64,000 nt of DNA from Streptomyces sp. NBC_01294 (GCF_035917235.1 NZ_CP108423.1:7159501-7223500); one strand, 5' to 3'; counted from the stretch's first letter, positions 1 through 8,694 are shown. The notes: generated from the sequence alone by a model not told the origin. A program made the numbers and translations.

Positions 1-94
1 GCGTGATCTCCACCCGCACCACGCTGCTCCAGATGGCCTCGCGGATCGCCTCGGCCCGCTCGGCGGGCGCTATGACCGCACTGTCGATCATCAT
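1..94 (-). CDS. N-terminal fragment of a probable AraC-family regulator
   Basis: Only the first 31 codons lie inside the window; the gene reads leftward off the edge. I take the ATG at 94 (a second ATG follows at 91) because GGAGAGG sits just upstream on the same strand. The visible N-terminus is MMIDSAVIAPAERAEAIREA, then a WSSVVRVEI stretch. This resembles the start of Streptomyces AraC-type regulators that carry an AraC-binding-like domain ahead of a C-terminal helix-turn-helix. No DNA-binding domain can be seen, so the assignment rests on this short similarity only. Confidence 0.45.
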   Translation of the reverse strand, partial: MMIDSAVIAPAERAEAIREAIWSSVVRVEIT

Positions 95-186
95 CAGTCG
101 GATTCCTCTCCACCCTGGCGCCGCTCAGCGGACTGGCCCGGGACGAAGTCAAGCGGGTGACGGTGCCAGTGACAAGGCGCGGCTGT

Positions 187-856
187 TCAGCCTCCGCTGT
201 TGGCGATGGACAGGTAGCGGCGGACGTTGTCGATCCCGTAGGAGTCGGCGACCCCGGGGAGGTAGGGCGCCGTGTCGGGAAGTTGCGGATTCAGCAGGCG
301 CCGCCAGTAGTTGGAGAGGGAGCCCCAGGCGTTCTCCAGCGCGACCTGCCAGCCCGGCAGGGGACGGTGGATGTCGTAGTAGCCGACCGACATCTGCTCC
401 CGGCTGCGCTGGGCGGCGCCGCCCAGCGTTTCCGCCGACTCGGCCGGTGTCGTTGAACTCGTACGTACGGCCGTCGTGGGTGGTGAAGCCGAGGACGTAC
501 ATGTTGGCGGGGTTCATCCAGAGGTGGATGCGGCGTTCCTGGTTGTGGTCGTTGCGGGTGGTCAGGGTGACCCAGACCAGTCCGACGCCCTGGTCCTGCG
601 TCAGCATCACGCTCTCCGGTCCGGCGTGCCCGGCCGCGTCGCGGACGCTCTGCAGGAAGTAGGAATAGCTGTCCCGCAGCCCGATGCCCGGCGGCGACCA
701 AAGATTGACGTAGACGCGCCGGGCCTGGAAGGGAGCGGTGTCCGCCTGGGCGGCGCCGACCGGTCCGAGCAGGGTCACCAGCAGGGCCATCAGGCCGGTC
801 AGAGCACCGGCGAGGAGGCTCCGGGCTCTCCCGAGGACCTTTGACTTCGACAACAC
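187..856 (-). pseudogene. Frameshifted secreted ribosome-inactivating-protein-like gene
   Basis: Secreted protein with the N-terminal half of a ricin-A-like ribosome-inactivating protein (RIP) domain. Translation starts at GTG 856 (or TTG 853) just after GGGAGAAGAA. About 37 residues form a signal peptide ending GAAQA. RIP-like blocks follow: RRVYVNLW, YSYFLQSVRDA, then LWMNPANMYVLGF and YEFND. Near 440-450 the reading frame must change for homology to continue (AETLGGAAQRSREQMSVGYY) to the TGA at 187-189. The remaining ~85 residues do not show the EAAR-type catalytic motif of RIPs, so even the repaired protein may be inactive or very divergent. A sequencing error is an alternative to a true pseudogene. 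Confidence 0.55.
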
Positions 857-1290
857 TTCTTCTCCCTTGGGTACGTCGCGATGAGCGGCCGCGTTCACCG
901 GACGCCAATGCGTCTCACTCACACGGCAGTTCGACGCTAGGGGCAGGAGAGCAAGCGGCGTTGTCTGTGGGCGCGGGATACCTGTCTGTGCGCGCACGGC
1001 CTGCGGACCGACTCGTTCGCCCAGGTCAGCAGGGGTCGATGGGGTGCCTCCCACTGAAGGTCGTCAGCGTGCTCCGCACCCGCTTGACCTCTGCTTCGTC
1101 ACCCGCGCCGACCCATCAGGCCGTCCGGGTGAGGCCAGGTCGACGGGCTCGCGTGCGAGTGGTTCCCCCGTTGGCGCCAGCTCAGCCTCCGGCGGGAAGT
1201 CGTCGTCGCGCTCGAGCAGGACCGTCCTCACGTCCTCCCATCCTTGGGTACTCTGGTCGACCGTCCGTTGCGCGAGATCAGGCAGGTGTC
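857..1290. other. Intergenic region, no gene seen
   Basis: Four hundred bases between the divergent RIP-like gene and the small anti-sigma gene. It probably holds the promoters of both. All open frames here lack ribosome binding sites or family similarity. No strong hairpin was seen. Confidence 0.5.
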
Positions 1291-1533
1291 ATGAACTGCG
1301 ATGAGTTCGTCGAGCTGGTGACCAGCTTTCTCGATGGCGCCATGGACGAGCCGACCGAGCTCGACTGCCTCGCGCACCTGGCGAGGTGCGAGGGCTGTGA
1401 GGCCAGTCTTGACCAGTTCAGGCAGACCATCGCGATCCTGGGCGAGCTGCCGCGTGAGTTGCCCGGTGCGAGCCTGTCCGTTGGAGCGCGCGACCAACTG
1501 CGTGGTGCCTTCCGTGCCGCGCGGCGAGGCTGA
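1291..1533 (+). CDS. Orphan zinc-finger anti-sigma factor (zf-HC2), 80 aa
   Basis: Small cytoplasmic anti-sigma-type protein with the ZAS zinc motif: Cys3 near the start (MNCDEF) and H-x3-C-x2-C in AHLARCEGC around residues 30-38. It is a close paralogue of the gene at 2337: both share FVELVT-FL-GA and the stretch LDQFRQTIA. The 2337 copy overlaps its ECF sigma gene, whereas this copy has no sigma gene directly upstream and only a weak ribosome binding site (AGGCAGG). It may be a duplicated anti-sigma factor that competes for, or has replaced, control of the sigma factor at 1670. Family membership is clear; the partner is inferred. Confidence 0.75.
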   Translation: MNCDEFVELVTSFLDGAMDEPTELDCLAHLARCEGCEASLDQFRQTIAILGELPRELPGASLSVGARDQLRGAFRAARRG

Positions 1534-1669
1534 CGAACCCACCGGGAGTCCGGTCGCCCCGGTGTGAAGGTTCTTACCGTGAGGTGAACGAAGGCGTGGG
1601 CGGCGTTCCGGTTCACCGAGCTGCCCTAAGCTGACCCTCCCAGTTGACGGTCGGTAAGGGGAGAAGCGA

Positions 1670-2350
1670 ATGGGGGGCGTGCGCGAACTGCCGCCGGACG
1701 AGGTCCTGGTCCAGCGGCTGCGTGACGGCGACGAGGAGGCGTTCGCCCTGGTGCTGGACACCTGGTCGGGTGGCATGGTCCGGCTGGCCATGTCGTTCGT
1801 GTCGACCAAGGCGTCCGCGGAGGAAGCCGTCCAGGACACATGGCTGGCGGTCATCAGGGGGATCGGAGACTTCGAAGGCCGTTCGTCCCTGAAGACATGG
1901 GTGTACCGGATCCTGGTCAACACGGCCAAGGCGCGCGGTACGAAGGAGAGCAAGACCGTACCCTTCGCCAGCCTGTTGCCGGAGGAGGAAGGGCCGACGG
2001 TGGACGCCTCACGGTTCCGCGGCCCCGGCGAGCAGTACCCCGGGCACTGGATCGTCGGGCAGGAACCGCGTCACCAGCATGTTCCCGAGGACCACGTGCT
2101 GAGGGGCGAAGTGCGCGAGTTGATCGCGCAGGCGCTCGACGAACTCCCGCCCCGACTGCGCACGGTTGTCACGCTGCGCGATGTCGAGGGATACGGCTCG
2201 GAGGAGGTCTGTTCCCTGCTGGAGATCACGCCGGGAAACCAGCGTGTGCTCCTCCATCGGGCCCGGGCCATGCTGCGCCGTAAGCTGGAGGACTACTTGT
2301 CCGGTGCACATGACGTCGCGGTGGGAGGGAACGACCGTGGACTGCGTTGA
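1670..2350 (+). CDS. ECF-family RNA polymerase sigma factor, 226 aa
   Basis: Group 4 (ECF/RpoE-type) sigma factor that would direct RNA polymerase to a stress regulon. Region 2 covers about residues 10-85 (RLRDGDEEAFALVLD, then AEEAVQDTWLAVIRG and SLKTWVYRILVNTA, the -10-binding helices). A linker of about 55 residues leads to region 4 at about 145-205 (ALDELPPRLRTVVTLRDVEG and the HTH SSEEVCSLLEI-like segment). The ATG at 1670 follows AAGGGGAGAAGC, a strong ribosome binding site. The stop overlaps the start of the zf-HC2 anti-sigma gene by 14 bases, so the two are translationally coupled and almost certainly a sigma/anti-sigma pair. Confidence 0.93.
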   Translation: MGGVRELPPDEVLVQRLRDGDEEAFALVLDTWSGGMVRLAMSFVSTKASAEEAVQDTWLAVIRGIGDFEGRSSLKTWVYRILVNTAKARGTKESKTVPFASLLPEEEGPTVDASRFRGPGEQYPGHWIVGQEPRHQHVPEDHVLRGEVRELIAQALDELPPRLRTVVTLRDVEGYGSEEVCSLLEITPGNQRVLLHRARAMLRRKLEDYLSGAHDVAVGGNDRGLR

Positions 2351-2567
2351 CTTCGTAGAGCTGGTGACCGAGTTCCTGGAGGGCGCCCTGCCCGAGGGCG
2401 ACGAGCGGCGCTTCGTCGACCACCTGGCGCAGTGCGACGGGTGCGAGAGCTACCTCGATCAGTTCCGGCAGACGATCGCCACAACAGGCGAACTGACCCC
2501 GGACGGCGTCTCTCCGGACGCCAGAGCGCAGCTGCTCACCGCGTTCAGGGACTGGCAGCGGCAGTGA
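2337..2567 (+). CDS. Zinc-finger anti-sigma factor (zf-HC2), 76 aa
   Basis: Cognate anti-sigma factor for the ECF sigma at 1670. The GTG start at 2337 lies inside the last codons of the sigma gene and is preceded by GGGAGGGA at 2322-2329. Cys3 (MDCVDF) and HLAQCDGC supply the H-x3-C-x2-C zinc ligands of the ZAS fold. There is no membrane segment, so it is a soluble, probably redox- or metal-sensitive, anti-sigma factor of the RsrA/ChrR type size class. The protein is about 60% identical by eye to the orphan copy at 1291. Confidence 0.88.
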   Translation: MDCVDFVELVTEFLEGALPEGDERRFVDHLAQCDGCESYLDQFRQTIATTGELTPDGVSPDARAQLLTAFRDWQRQ

Positions 2568-2620
2568 TCCCCCCTCCTCGGCGCCCTTCGCGCCCGAGGG
2601 GCGTGTAACGCTCGCGCGGC

Positions 2621-4273
2621 GTGTCTGCTCTGACATGCATGACTCTGTTCAGAAGACTCTTGTTCGGCATCATCGCCGGACTGCCCGGTGGCGCGATCGT
2701 CGCGGGCGTGACGAATCCGCCGTGGATCCCGTGGGCCGCGCACGTCGTGGTACTCGGAGCCGTACTGGGTCTCCTCTTCGGCGACCACAGGCAGAGCAGC
2801 GGCTCGGCGTTCTCCGTCGGGCTGCTCGTCGGCCTGCTCGACTGGGTGGCCTGGACACTCACGCTCGCTCCCGCGCTGGCGGGAGAGACTCCGTCATGGA
2901 CGATCTCGGTGGCGGTGTCGCGCTTCCCCGAGCTCGTCGGCGCCGCTCTGTTCGGCACGGTTGCCGGTCTCGCCCTTCACGCCCTTTCAGCCTGGCGCCC
3001 GCCCCGGCCGGCACCGCAGCGGGCCAAACCCCACGTGGTGATCGTCGGTGGCGGTTTCGGCGGGGTGGGCGCCGCGCGTGAACTGGACCGGCGGGTCGCT
3101 CGCGGGCTCGACGCCCATGTGACGCTGATAGGCGACTCGAACTCCCTGCTGTTCACCCCGCTGCTCGTCGGCGTCGCCTCGAGCACGGTGGAGGCCAGGC
3201 ACGTGAGCGCCCCGGCGCGTGCCGGGCTCGACCACGCGTCCTTCCTGCACGGGCGTGTGGTCTCGATCGACACGACAACACGGAACGCGTACGTCTCCGC
3301 GGGCAGGGACGGGATGCTCCGTGTCCCGTACGACCACCTGGTCCTGGCGGTCGGCGCGGTGCCGCACTTCTTCGACCTGCCGGGAGTGGGCGAGCACGCC
3401 TTCCCGCTGAAGTCCGTCGAGGACGCCACCCGGTTGCGCGATCAGGTGCTCGGCGCGCTGGAGCGGGCCGACCTGGAGCCCGACCCGGCCGAACAGGCCA
3501 GGCTGTTGACGTTCGTGGTGGCAGGCGGCGGATTCGCCGGGACGGAACTGGTCGCGGAGCTCTTCGACCTGGTGCACGACGTGCTCCACCTCTATCCGCG
3601 ACTGCACGGGGCGCGGCCCAGGTTCGTGATCGTGCACGCGGGGGAGCGGCTGCTGCCAGAGCTCTCGCCGCGGCTCGGCCTGTACGCGCAGCGCAAACTC
3701 GGCAGCCGCGGCATCGAGTTCCGGCTCGGTGCGCGCGTGGCCGGGGCCACCGCCGAGGACATCACGCTCGACTCCGGCGAGACCATGCCCACGCGCACCC
3801 TGGCCTGGACGGCCGGCAACCGGCCGAACCCGCTGGTGCAGCAGGTCATGCAGCGGCCGCTCACCGTGGAACCCACGATGCAGGTCCCCGGCGTACCGGG
3901 CCTGTGGGCGCTGGGCGACTGCGCGAGGATCCCCGACCCGGCGGGCGGGGTCTACCCTCCGACAGCGCAGCACGCGATTCGCGAAGGCAGGGCGGCGGCG
4001 CGGAACATTGCCGCGGTCCTCGGCGGACGCGGGCCCGTCCCGTTCCGCTTCGGCGGCCTCGGCGTGCTGGTGTCGCTCGGGCACCGCACGGCGGCCGGCG
4101 AGATCTTCGGGCGGCAGGTCTCCGGCTTCCTCGCCTGGGTCCTGTGGCGTTCGATCTATCTGAGCAAGCTGCCCAGTGCGGAGAAACGGCTGCGCGTGCT
4201 CGCCGACTGGACCCTCGACCTGGTCTTCCCCAGGGACGTCGCTCTCTCCACCAAGGACGACCGCCATGCGTAA
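2621..4273 (+). CDS. Type II NADH dehydrogenase with an N-terminal membrane repeat unit, 550 aa
   Basis: FAD-dependent NADH:quinone oxidoreductase of the non-proton-pumping respiratory type. Residues ~137-165 form the FAD Rossmann motif (VVIVGGGFGGVGAARELDRR). A second dinucleotide site follows at about 300 (FVVAGGGFAGTELVAELF), then the FAD/quinone segment with WALGDCARIPD, and a C-terminal amphipathic membrane-binding region. Unusually, residues 1-125 are four hydrophobic segments with no counterpart in ordinary NDH-2. They resemble the repeat units of the next gene (GLL-GLLDWVAWTLTL versus GLAYGVLWWFLGPLTL). Start uncertain: GTG 2621 has no good ribosome binding site, and ATG 2639 is an alternative. 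The gene overlaps the next by 8 bases. Confidence 0.85.
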   Translation: MSALTCMTLFRRLLFGIIAGLPGGAIVAGVTNPPWIPWAAHVVVLGAVLGLLFGDHRQSSGSAFSVGLLVGLLDWVAWTLTLAPALAGETPSWTISVAVSRFPELVGAALFGTVAGLALHALSAWRPPRPAPQRAKPHVVIVGGGFGGVGAARELDRRVARGLDAHVTLIGDSNSLLFTPLLVGVASSTVEARHVSAPARAGLDHASFLHGRVVSIDTTTRNAYVSAGRDGMLRVPYDHLVLAVGAVPHFFDLPGVGEHAFPLKSVEDATRLRDQVLGALERADLEPDPAEQARLLTFVVAGGGFAGTELVAELFDLVHDVLHLYPRLHGARPRFVIVHAGERLLPELSPRLGLYAQRKLGSRGIEFRLGARVAGATAEDITLDSGETMPTRTLAWTAGNRPNPLVQQVMQRPLTVEPTMQVPGVPGLWALGDCARIPDPAGGVYPPTAQHAIREGRAAARNIAAVLGGRGPVPFRFGGLGVLVSLGHRTAAGEIFGRQVSGFLAWVLWRSIYLSKLPSAEKRLRVLADWTLDLVFPRDVALSTKDDRHA

Positions 4274-5624
4274 CGCCGGATTCCGTAGCGCCGGGGCGGG
4301 AGCCCTCGCAGGCCTCGTGGGAGGGCTGGTCTTCGGCGGGGTGATGGCGCTGATCGGCTACCTGCCCACCGTCGCGGCGCTCGTCAGAACCGACGTGCCC
4401 GTCGTGGGCTTCGCCGTCCACCTGCTGATCGCGGCGGTCATCGGGAGCGTCTTCGGCGCGCTCGTGGCCGGCCAGCGCGAGCTGCTGTTCTGGGGACTCG
4501 CGTACGGCGTGCTGTGGTGGTTCCTCGGGCCGCTGACGCTGCTGCCGGTCCTGCTGGGCAAACCGGTGGCCTGGGACGTGGCGACGGCGCAGGCGCTGAT
4601 CCCCAGTCTGCTCGGCCACCTGGCCTACGGAGCGGTCACGGCCGCCGCCCTCGCCCTGCTGCGGGGCGGGGAGCGGCAGTTCAGGCCGGGGCTGGTGGTG
4701 CGCGCGTCGACCGCCGGATTGCTCGTCGCCCCGGTGCTCGGGCTCGGCTGGAACGGGCTGATCGTCGGCGCGCTGGTCGGCGTCTCCTGCGCGGTGGTCT
4801 TCGGCGACCGCGACGAGGGCCCGGGCCCGGCCCTCGTCCGCGGCGCCGCCTTCGGGTTCGCGTGGTGGGTGCTCGCGGCGGTCACGATCGCGCCGCTGCT
4901 CGACGCCCGCGGGCTCGACTGGGCGCCGGCCGCGGTGCGCGCCGCCGTGGCGTCGCTGCCCGGCTACCTGCTGCTCGGTTCCGGTACGGCCCTGCTCACC
5001 TGCTGGCTCGGCGGCCTGTCGCGGGCGGTGTTCTCCGACGACGTACGACACGCCTTCGAGGGACGCCTCGCCGGTGGACGGGTGATCTCGATCTGGCACG
5101 GCGTCATCGCCGGGCTGGCAGGCGGCGTGATCTTCACCGGTGTCATGGTTGCCGTGGGATTCCTGCCGGTCGTCGCCGCCCTCGTCGGCTCGGAGTCCGC
5201 GGTCGTGGGCCTCGTCATCCACCTGCTGATCTCCCAGGCCGTCGGCGTCACCTACGCGGTCTTCTTCCGCCGCCGCAGCTTCGACCCGGCCTCGGGGATC
5301 GGCTGGGGCGTGTCCTACGGGTTCCTCTGGTGGGTCCTGGGCAACCTGACGCTGCTTCCCGTGCTGCTCGGCGCCGAGCCCCGGTGGAGCGGCGCCGGAC
5401 TGGCCCTGGCCTTTCCCTCCCTGGTCGGCCACCTCGCCTACGGCGCCGTGCTCGGCCTGCTGTACCAGCGGCTGGAGGAGCGGGTCGGCCCGTGGTACCT
5501 GACGCGCAGTGAGGCTGCCGCGGCCCGGGCGGCGGCACGTCGCGAGCAGACGCTGAGCGCGGCCCCCGCGCTCTGGAGCCTGATCGCCTGCGTGGCTCTG
5601 CTCATCCCCATCCTGGTGTCGTAG
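4266..5624 (+). CDS. Membrane protein with three internal repeats, 452 aa
   Basis: Integral membrane protein, roughly 11-12 hydrophobic segments, translationally coupled to the NADH dehydrogenase (ATG 4266 lies in that gene's last codons). It is built from repeats of ~140 residues. Unit 1 has GLVGGLVFGGVMALIGYLP, VVGFAVHLLIA, WGLAYGVLWWFLGPLTLLPV and LLGHLAYGAV. Unit 3 has GLAGGVIFTGVMVAVGFLP, VVGLVIHLLIS, WGVSYGFLWWVLGNLTLLPV and LVGHLAYGAV. A degenerate unit 2 lies between them (GAAFGFAWWVLAAVTIAP). The N-terminus of the upstream dehydrogenase is a further copy. Function is not known to me; coupling suggests a membrane anchor, quinone-site partner or proton/ion path for the dehydrogenase. 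Confidence 0.85.
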   Translation: MRNAGFRSAGAGALAGLVGGLVFGGVMALIGYLPTVAALVRTDVPVVGFAVHLLIAAVIGSVFGALVAGQRELLFWGLAYGVLWWFLGPLTLLPVLLGKPVAWDVATAQALIPSLLGHLAYGAVTAAALALLRGGERQFRPGLVVRASTAGLLVAPVLGLGWNGLIVGALVGVSCAVVFGDRDEGPGPALVRGAAFGFAWWVLAAVTIAPLLDARGLDWAPAAVRAAVASLPGYLLLGSGTALLTCWLGGLSRAVFSDDVRHAFEGRLAGGRVISIWHGVIAGLAGGVIFTGVMVAVGFLPVVAALVGSESAVVGLVIHLLISQAVGVTYAVFFRRRSFDPASGIGWGVSYGFLWWVLGNLTLLPVLLGAEPRWSGAGLALAFPSLVGHLAYGAVLGLLYQRLEERVGPWYLTRSEAAAARAAARREQTLSAAPALWSLIACVALLIPILVS

Positions 5625-5633
5625 GAGGCCGGA

Positions 5634-5676
5634 AAAGCGGTGGAGCGGGTGGCATCGCCACCCGCTCCACCGCTTT
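5634..5676. terminator. Strong bidirectional terminator hairpin
   Basis: A perfect 20-bp stem (5634-5653 with 5657-5676) and a 3-base loop, starting AAA and ending TTT, lies between two converging genes. It should terminate transcription in both directions. Confidence 0.9.
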
Positions 5677-5694
5677 GCGCTCGCCCCGGGGCCG

Positions 5695-6201
5695 TCAGGC
5701 GCGCTGCTTCAGCTCGGCCGCGCCGAACGACACGCTGAAGCGTTCACACCAGATCGTCACCGTGGAGAACGCGTTCAGGTCGGTCCCTGCCGGGATCGCG
5801 TAGTTCTGATTGCCCTCGTTGCCCTTGAGGCTGCCCAGGTCGACGTGCTTGCCGTCGTCGAGGTTGCCGCCGCCCTCCCGCTTGACCGGCTGGTCGCTGA
5901 GCCACACGTGCAGGGCCGGGCCGTCGGAGGCGCGCAGGTTCGTCAGGCGCAGCGTCGCCTTGCCGTCCGCGCTCCGCAGGATTTCCACCGAGCCGCTGGT
6001 CTCGTGCTCGTGGGAGATGAAGCTGCCCGTCGCCAACGGCTTGGCCGCGGCTGCCGCCTGTCCGGTGGCCACGGGAGCCGCCTCGTCCACGCGTTCCGTC
6101 GTGAACAGCCGCCAGGGCTGGAAGAGATAGAGACCGACGGCCGCCACGACGACGACCGCGGCCGTGGCGATCCACAGGGCCGGGCGCTTGGTTCGGGACA
6201 T
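5695..6201 (-). CDS. DM13-domain membrane-anchored protein, 168 aa
   Basis: Signal-anchored extracytoplasmic protein. Residues 8-28 form one transmembrane segment (ALWIATAAVVVVAAVGLYLF). The rest is a DM13 domain: ATGSFISHEHETSGSVEI, LRLTNLRASDGPALHVWLSD, then HVDLGSLKGNEGNQNYAIP and TVTIWCERFSVSFGAAEL with the family's conserved Cys. DM13 domains are proposed to have a redox or electron-transfer role linked to this Cys. The ATG at 6201 follows GGAAAAATCC. The position opposite the NADH dehydrogenase pair may mean a shared redox theme, but there is no operon link. Confidence 0.85.
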   Translation of the reverse strand: MSRTKRPALWIATAAVVVVAAVGLYLFQPWRLFTTERVDEAAPVATGQAAAAAKPLATGSFISHEHETSGSVEILRSADGKATLRLTNLRASDGPALHVWLSDQPVKREGGGNLDDGKHVDLGSLKGNEGNQNYAIPAGTDLNAFSTVTIWCERFSVSFGAAELKQRA

Positions 6202-6290
6202 GAGGATTTTTCCGTTTCTGTTCGGTGTTCGTGCCGGGACCGGCGGCCCGCCCCAGCTCGGCTGTGCGTCGGCACACGGGGCCGACACAA

Positions 6291-6326
6291 AGGGCCGGCC
6301 TGGGACCGCAGCCCCGGGCCGGCCCT
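6291..6326. terminator. Hairpin terminator after the secreted protein gene
   Basis: AGGGCCGGCC at 6291-6300 pairs with GGCCGGCCCT at 6317-6326. It sits just past the stop of the minus-strand gene at 6336. Confidence 0.7.
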
Positions 6327-6335
6327 CAACGTTGG

Positions 6336-6719
6336 TTACTGCCAACCCCAGTTGACGGCTCCGTAGGTTCCCCTGGTGGTGATGTCGATGCCGCGCTTGT
6401 CGTCGTAGCCGAACCCGGCGAAGACGTAGCTGCGAGGCCCCTTCCAGATTCCCTGGACCGCGTGCAGCTTCAGCGGCTCGTTGGACGTCCCCCGACCGAT
6501 CCTGACGGTCTGACACTTGCCGGCGAGCACGCGGAACGCGTAGCCGCCCTGGTTCGGGAACTCCACCACGGTGTCGTAACCGCTGCCGTAGTTGCACAGG
6601 CGGAAGGTGTTCGGGGTGACCGCATGGGCGGAGGCGGCGGGGATGAGGGCGGCGGTCGCCGCGATCGCGGTGGCGGCCGCGACGCGGGCGGACCACCGCT
6701 TGAGAGTGCCCTTCTGCAT
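6336..6719 (-). CDS. Small secreted protein, 127 aa
   Basis: Secreted protein of unknown role. Residues 1-33 are a classic signal peptide (KRWSAR, then a hydrophobic run to ASAHA). The ~95-residue mature part has two cysteines (LCNYG and GKCQTV) that could form one disulfide, and many aromatic and glycine residues (YVFAGFGYDD, AVNWGWQ at the very end). This is typical of small Streptomyces extracellular beta-fold proteins. The ATG at 6719 follows a GGAAGAGGGAA-type ribosome binding site. A terminator follows the stop. I recognise no specific family. Confidence 0.8.
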   Translation of the reverse strand: MQKGTLKRWSARVAAATAIAATAALIPAASAHAVTPNTFRLCNYGSGYDTVVEFPNQGGYAFRVLAGKCQTVRIGRGTSNEPLKLHAVQGIWKGPRSYVFAGFGYDDKRGIDITTRGTYGAVNWGWQ

Positions 6720-6775
6720 GGATTCCCTCTTCCTTCTTCGGCTACCGGATCGACGAGGACACGGGGGGCGAGCGG

Positions 6776-7684
6776 TCAGCACTGGTGCTCGGCGGGGCGC
6801 GGGTGCTCGTCCTCGGTGGAGCGGGCGGCCTTCTCGCGCCGCAGTTCGTCGGTCTCGTCGCGGACGGCGTCGAGCCGGACCTCGAGCAGTGCGACGCGCT
6901 CGCGGTAGCGCTCCAGCTCGGCCCGGACGAACTCGGCGTCCGCGACCTGACGGCCCGTCTCCTCGTGGATCGCGGCGCTCTCCTCGGCGAACTTCTCCGT
7001 CGCGGCGTCGAGCGCGGCGACGGCCATGTCGCCCGCCTCCTCGGCGAGCGCGGCGCGCTCCTCGGCGGCCAGGATCCGCTGCGCGGCGGCGCGGGTGACG
7101 GTCTCGATCCGGGCCTCGGCCGCCGCGGAGTCCGTGATGATCGCCAGCTCCTCGATGTAGGCGGGCAGATCGGTGGCAAGCTGGTTGATGAGCGCGACGA
7201 GGCCGTCGCGGGAGTGGGCGGCGCGGTCGCCGTCGTCCGTTGCCATGGCCCCCATGTCACAGGGCTCGGCCTCCGCCGACGCCTGCTCGGACGCGACGAC
7301 GGCGGAGGTCTGCCCGAGCTCCTGGGGCACCACCTCGGCACCGGGGACCTGTCCGGAGGGCTGGGCCACCGTTTCCGGGGCGGGCGCGTGCGCCGACGCA
7401 CCGTGCGCCGTACCGGCGGTGGGCCAGGTCTGGCCGGGGGCCGGCGCCCCGGCGCCGTTCGCCCCGTCCTTGGCCGCCTTCTTGGTCTCGGCTGCCGCCC
7501 GCTTGTCCTCCTTGCGCTGCTGCCGCTTGGCACGGAACTTCCTGAACGCGCCGAGCGCGTTGTGCTCCGGGTGCTCGCAATAGCGGGGCGCCGGTCCCTG
7601 CGCGTCGGGTGCCTGCGGCTCGGGCGGGTTGGTGCAGCCGGGGTAGGCGCAGACGTGGACGGTCTCGACGGCTTCGGCGGTCAT
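6776..7684 (-). CDS. Coiled-coil protein with an N-terminal Cys/His cluster, 302 aa
   Basis: Cytoplasmic protein of unknown function. The start ATG 7684 follows GAAAGG. Residues ~11-45 hold a probable zinc site (CAYPGC, then YCEHPEH) followed by a basic segment ([16 protein letters not shown]). A Pro/Ala-rich low-complexity linker covers about 60-150. Residues ~155-295 are almost purely helical and rich in Ala, Glu and Arg with heptad spacing, so probably a long coiled coil. Similar proteins occur in actinomycete plasmids and integrated elements and on chromosomes, often near replication or transfer genes. That fits the decayed integrase 0.6 kb away but does not prove a link. Confidence 0.75.
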   Translation of the reverse strand: MTAEAVETVHVCAYPGCTNPPEPQAPDAQGPAPRYCEHPEHNALGAFRKFRAKRQQRKEDKRAAAETKKAAKDGANGAGAPAPGQTWPTAGTAHGASAHAPAPETVAQPSGQVPGAEVVPQELGQTSAVVASEQASAEAEPCDMGAMATDDGDRAAHSRDGLVALINQLATDLPAYIEELAIITDSAAAEARIETVTRAAAQRILAAEERAALAEEAGDMAVAALDAATEKFAEESAAIHEETGRQVADAEFVRAELERYRERVALLEVRLDAVRDETDELRREKAARSTEDEHPRPAEHQC

Positions 7685-8219
7685 TGATTTCGGCCTTTCG
7701 TTGCTGGCTTGGTGATGTTCTGGCTCATGGAGGCCGAACCCGCACCCGGTTCGGGAAACGAGGGGTCCCGGCCCGGCCTCCCCGATCCAGCCCGCGTCCG
7801 TCCCGGGCGCGATGGTGCATCCCGGGCGCTGCAGGCTGTACGAGATGCTCATGACGAGTAGTTCGGCGCCGTCACGCGTGGGTGGCACGACGGCAGCGCG
7901 TCGAACCTCCGGCCGTGCCCGGTCAGGCCCTGTGTGTGGCGGCCGCGCTCCGGGCTGGTCGTCAGCGTGCAGTTGAGGAACTGTGCACGCGCGTCGTCAT
8001 GGCTCATACCGCTCAGTGCCGTAGCCGCGCAGAACGTTACAACTGACCTTCGAACCGTTCATGTTCGGTGGCTGCATCTCGGGCAGCGGGCGCCAAAGGG
8101 TATTGCGGAGGGGCGGGTGCGGGCAGGCCGGTGTGCTGACGGACCTGCTCCTTGCCCTGCGGTGCGGGGATCAGCCCGGTGTCCGGGTGGGCGCCATCCG
8201 CGATCACCGGGATGCCCGC
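7685..8219. other. Intergenic region, no intact gene seen
   Basis: Contains the upstream region of the coiled-coil gene. Open frames on either strand lack ribosome binding sites and family similarity. It leads into the integrase remnant and may itself be decayed mobile DNA. Confidence 0.45.
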
Positions 8220-8390
8220 GGCTCGCTGGAGCGGCGAGCTCTCAAGGCCACGCGCCCGGTGCCGATACCGCCGTTGTTCGTGAGCGCGCTGAGGGAACAG
8301 ATCGACCGGCTGCACTCCGGCGTGGACGCGGCCGAATGCGCCCGCCGCGCCGGCCAGAGCATCGAGGAGTCGATGCAGGAGAGGAGACGT
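8220..8390 (+). pseudogene. Remnant of a tyrosine integrase (C-terminal part)
   Basis: The plus frame here reads ATRPVPIPPLFVSALREQI, then after a gap AAECARRAGQSIEE. Both resemble blocks near the C-terminal catalytic part of actinomycete tyrosine recombinases (TRPVPIPP and the AEVARRAGHS box around the HxxR/H-W region). The sequence between these blocks, the catalytic Arg/His context and the Tyr segment are absent. It is therefore a short, internally deleted relic of an integrase, and implies that an integrated element once ended here. Confidence 0.55.
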
Positions 8391-8427
8391 CGGAGCGCGA
8401 CGCCAGCACTACGGACTGATCCAGCAT

Positions 8428-8448
8428 CTGGCTCGTGCATGGCCCGGA
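8428..8448. repeat. Copy 1 of a 21-bp direct repeat (possible attachment-site relic)
   Basis: This 21-mer starts CTGGCTCGTGCATGG and matches 17649-17669 at 19 of 21 bases and 17919-17939 more weakly. It lies 40 bases past the integrase relic, as an att half-site might. Confidence 0.4.
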
Positions 8449-8694
8449 ACAGCTGGTCAGGGGTGGGCCGAAGACTGGTCCGCCAATGGTCCGGATCTTG
8501 GGTGAAGGGTGCGGGGTCCGTACTGCCGTCGGAAGACCGGGTATCCCGAGGCGCCGGGTGAGGAGTGCGCCCGGCTCGTATGTGATCCGCTCGGAGGTGG
8601 CCGGGTGCGCCGGCAAGGCCGAGACCTGCCGCATCCCCGCGTGAGGCGCTTTCGTTGGTCGGGTGTCCGTCGATCAACGCCACCCCGGAGAACC

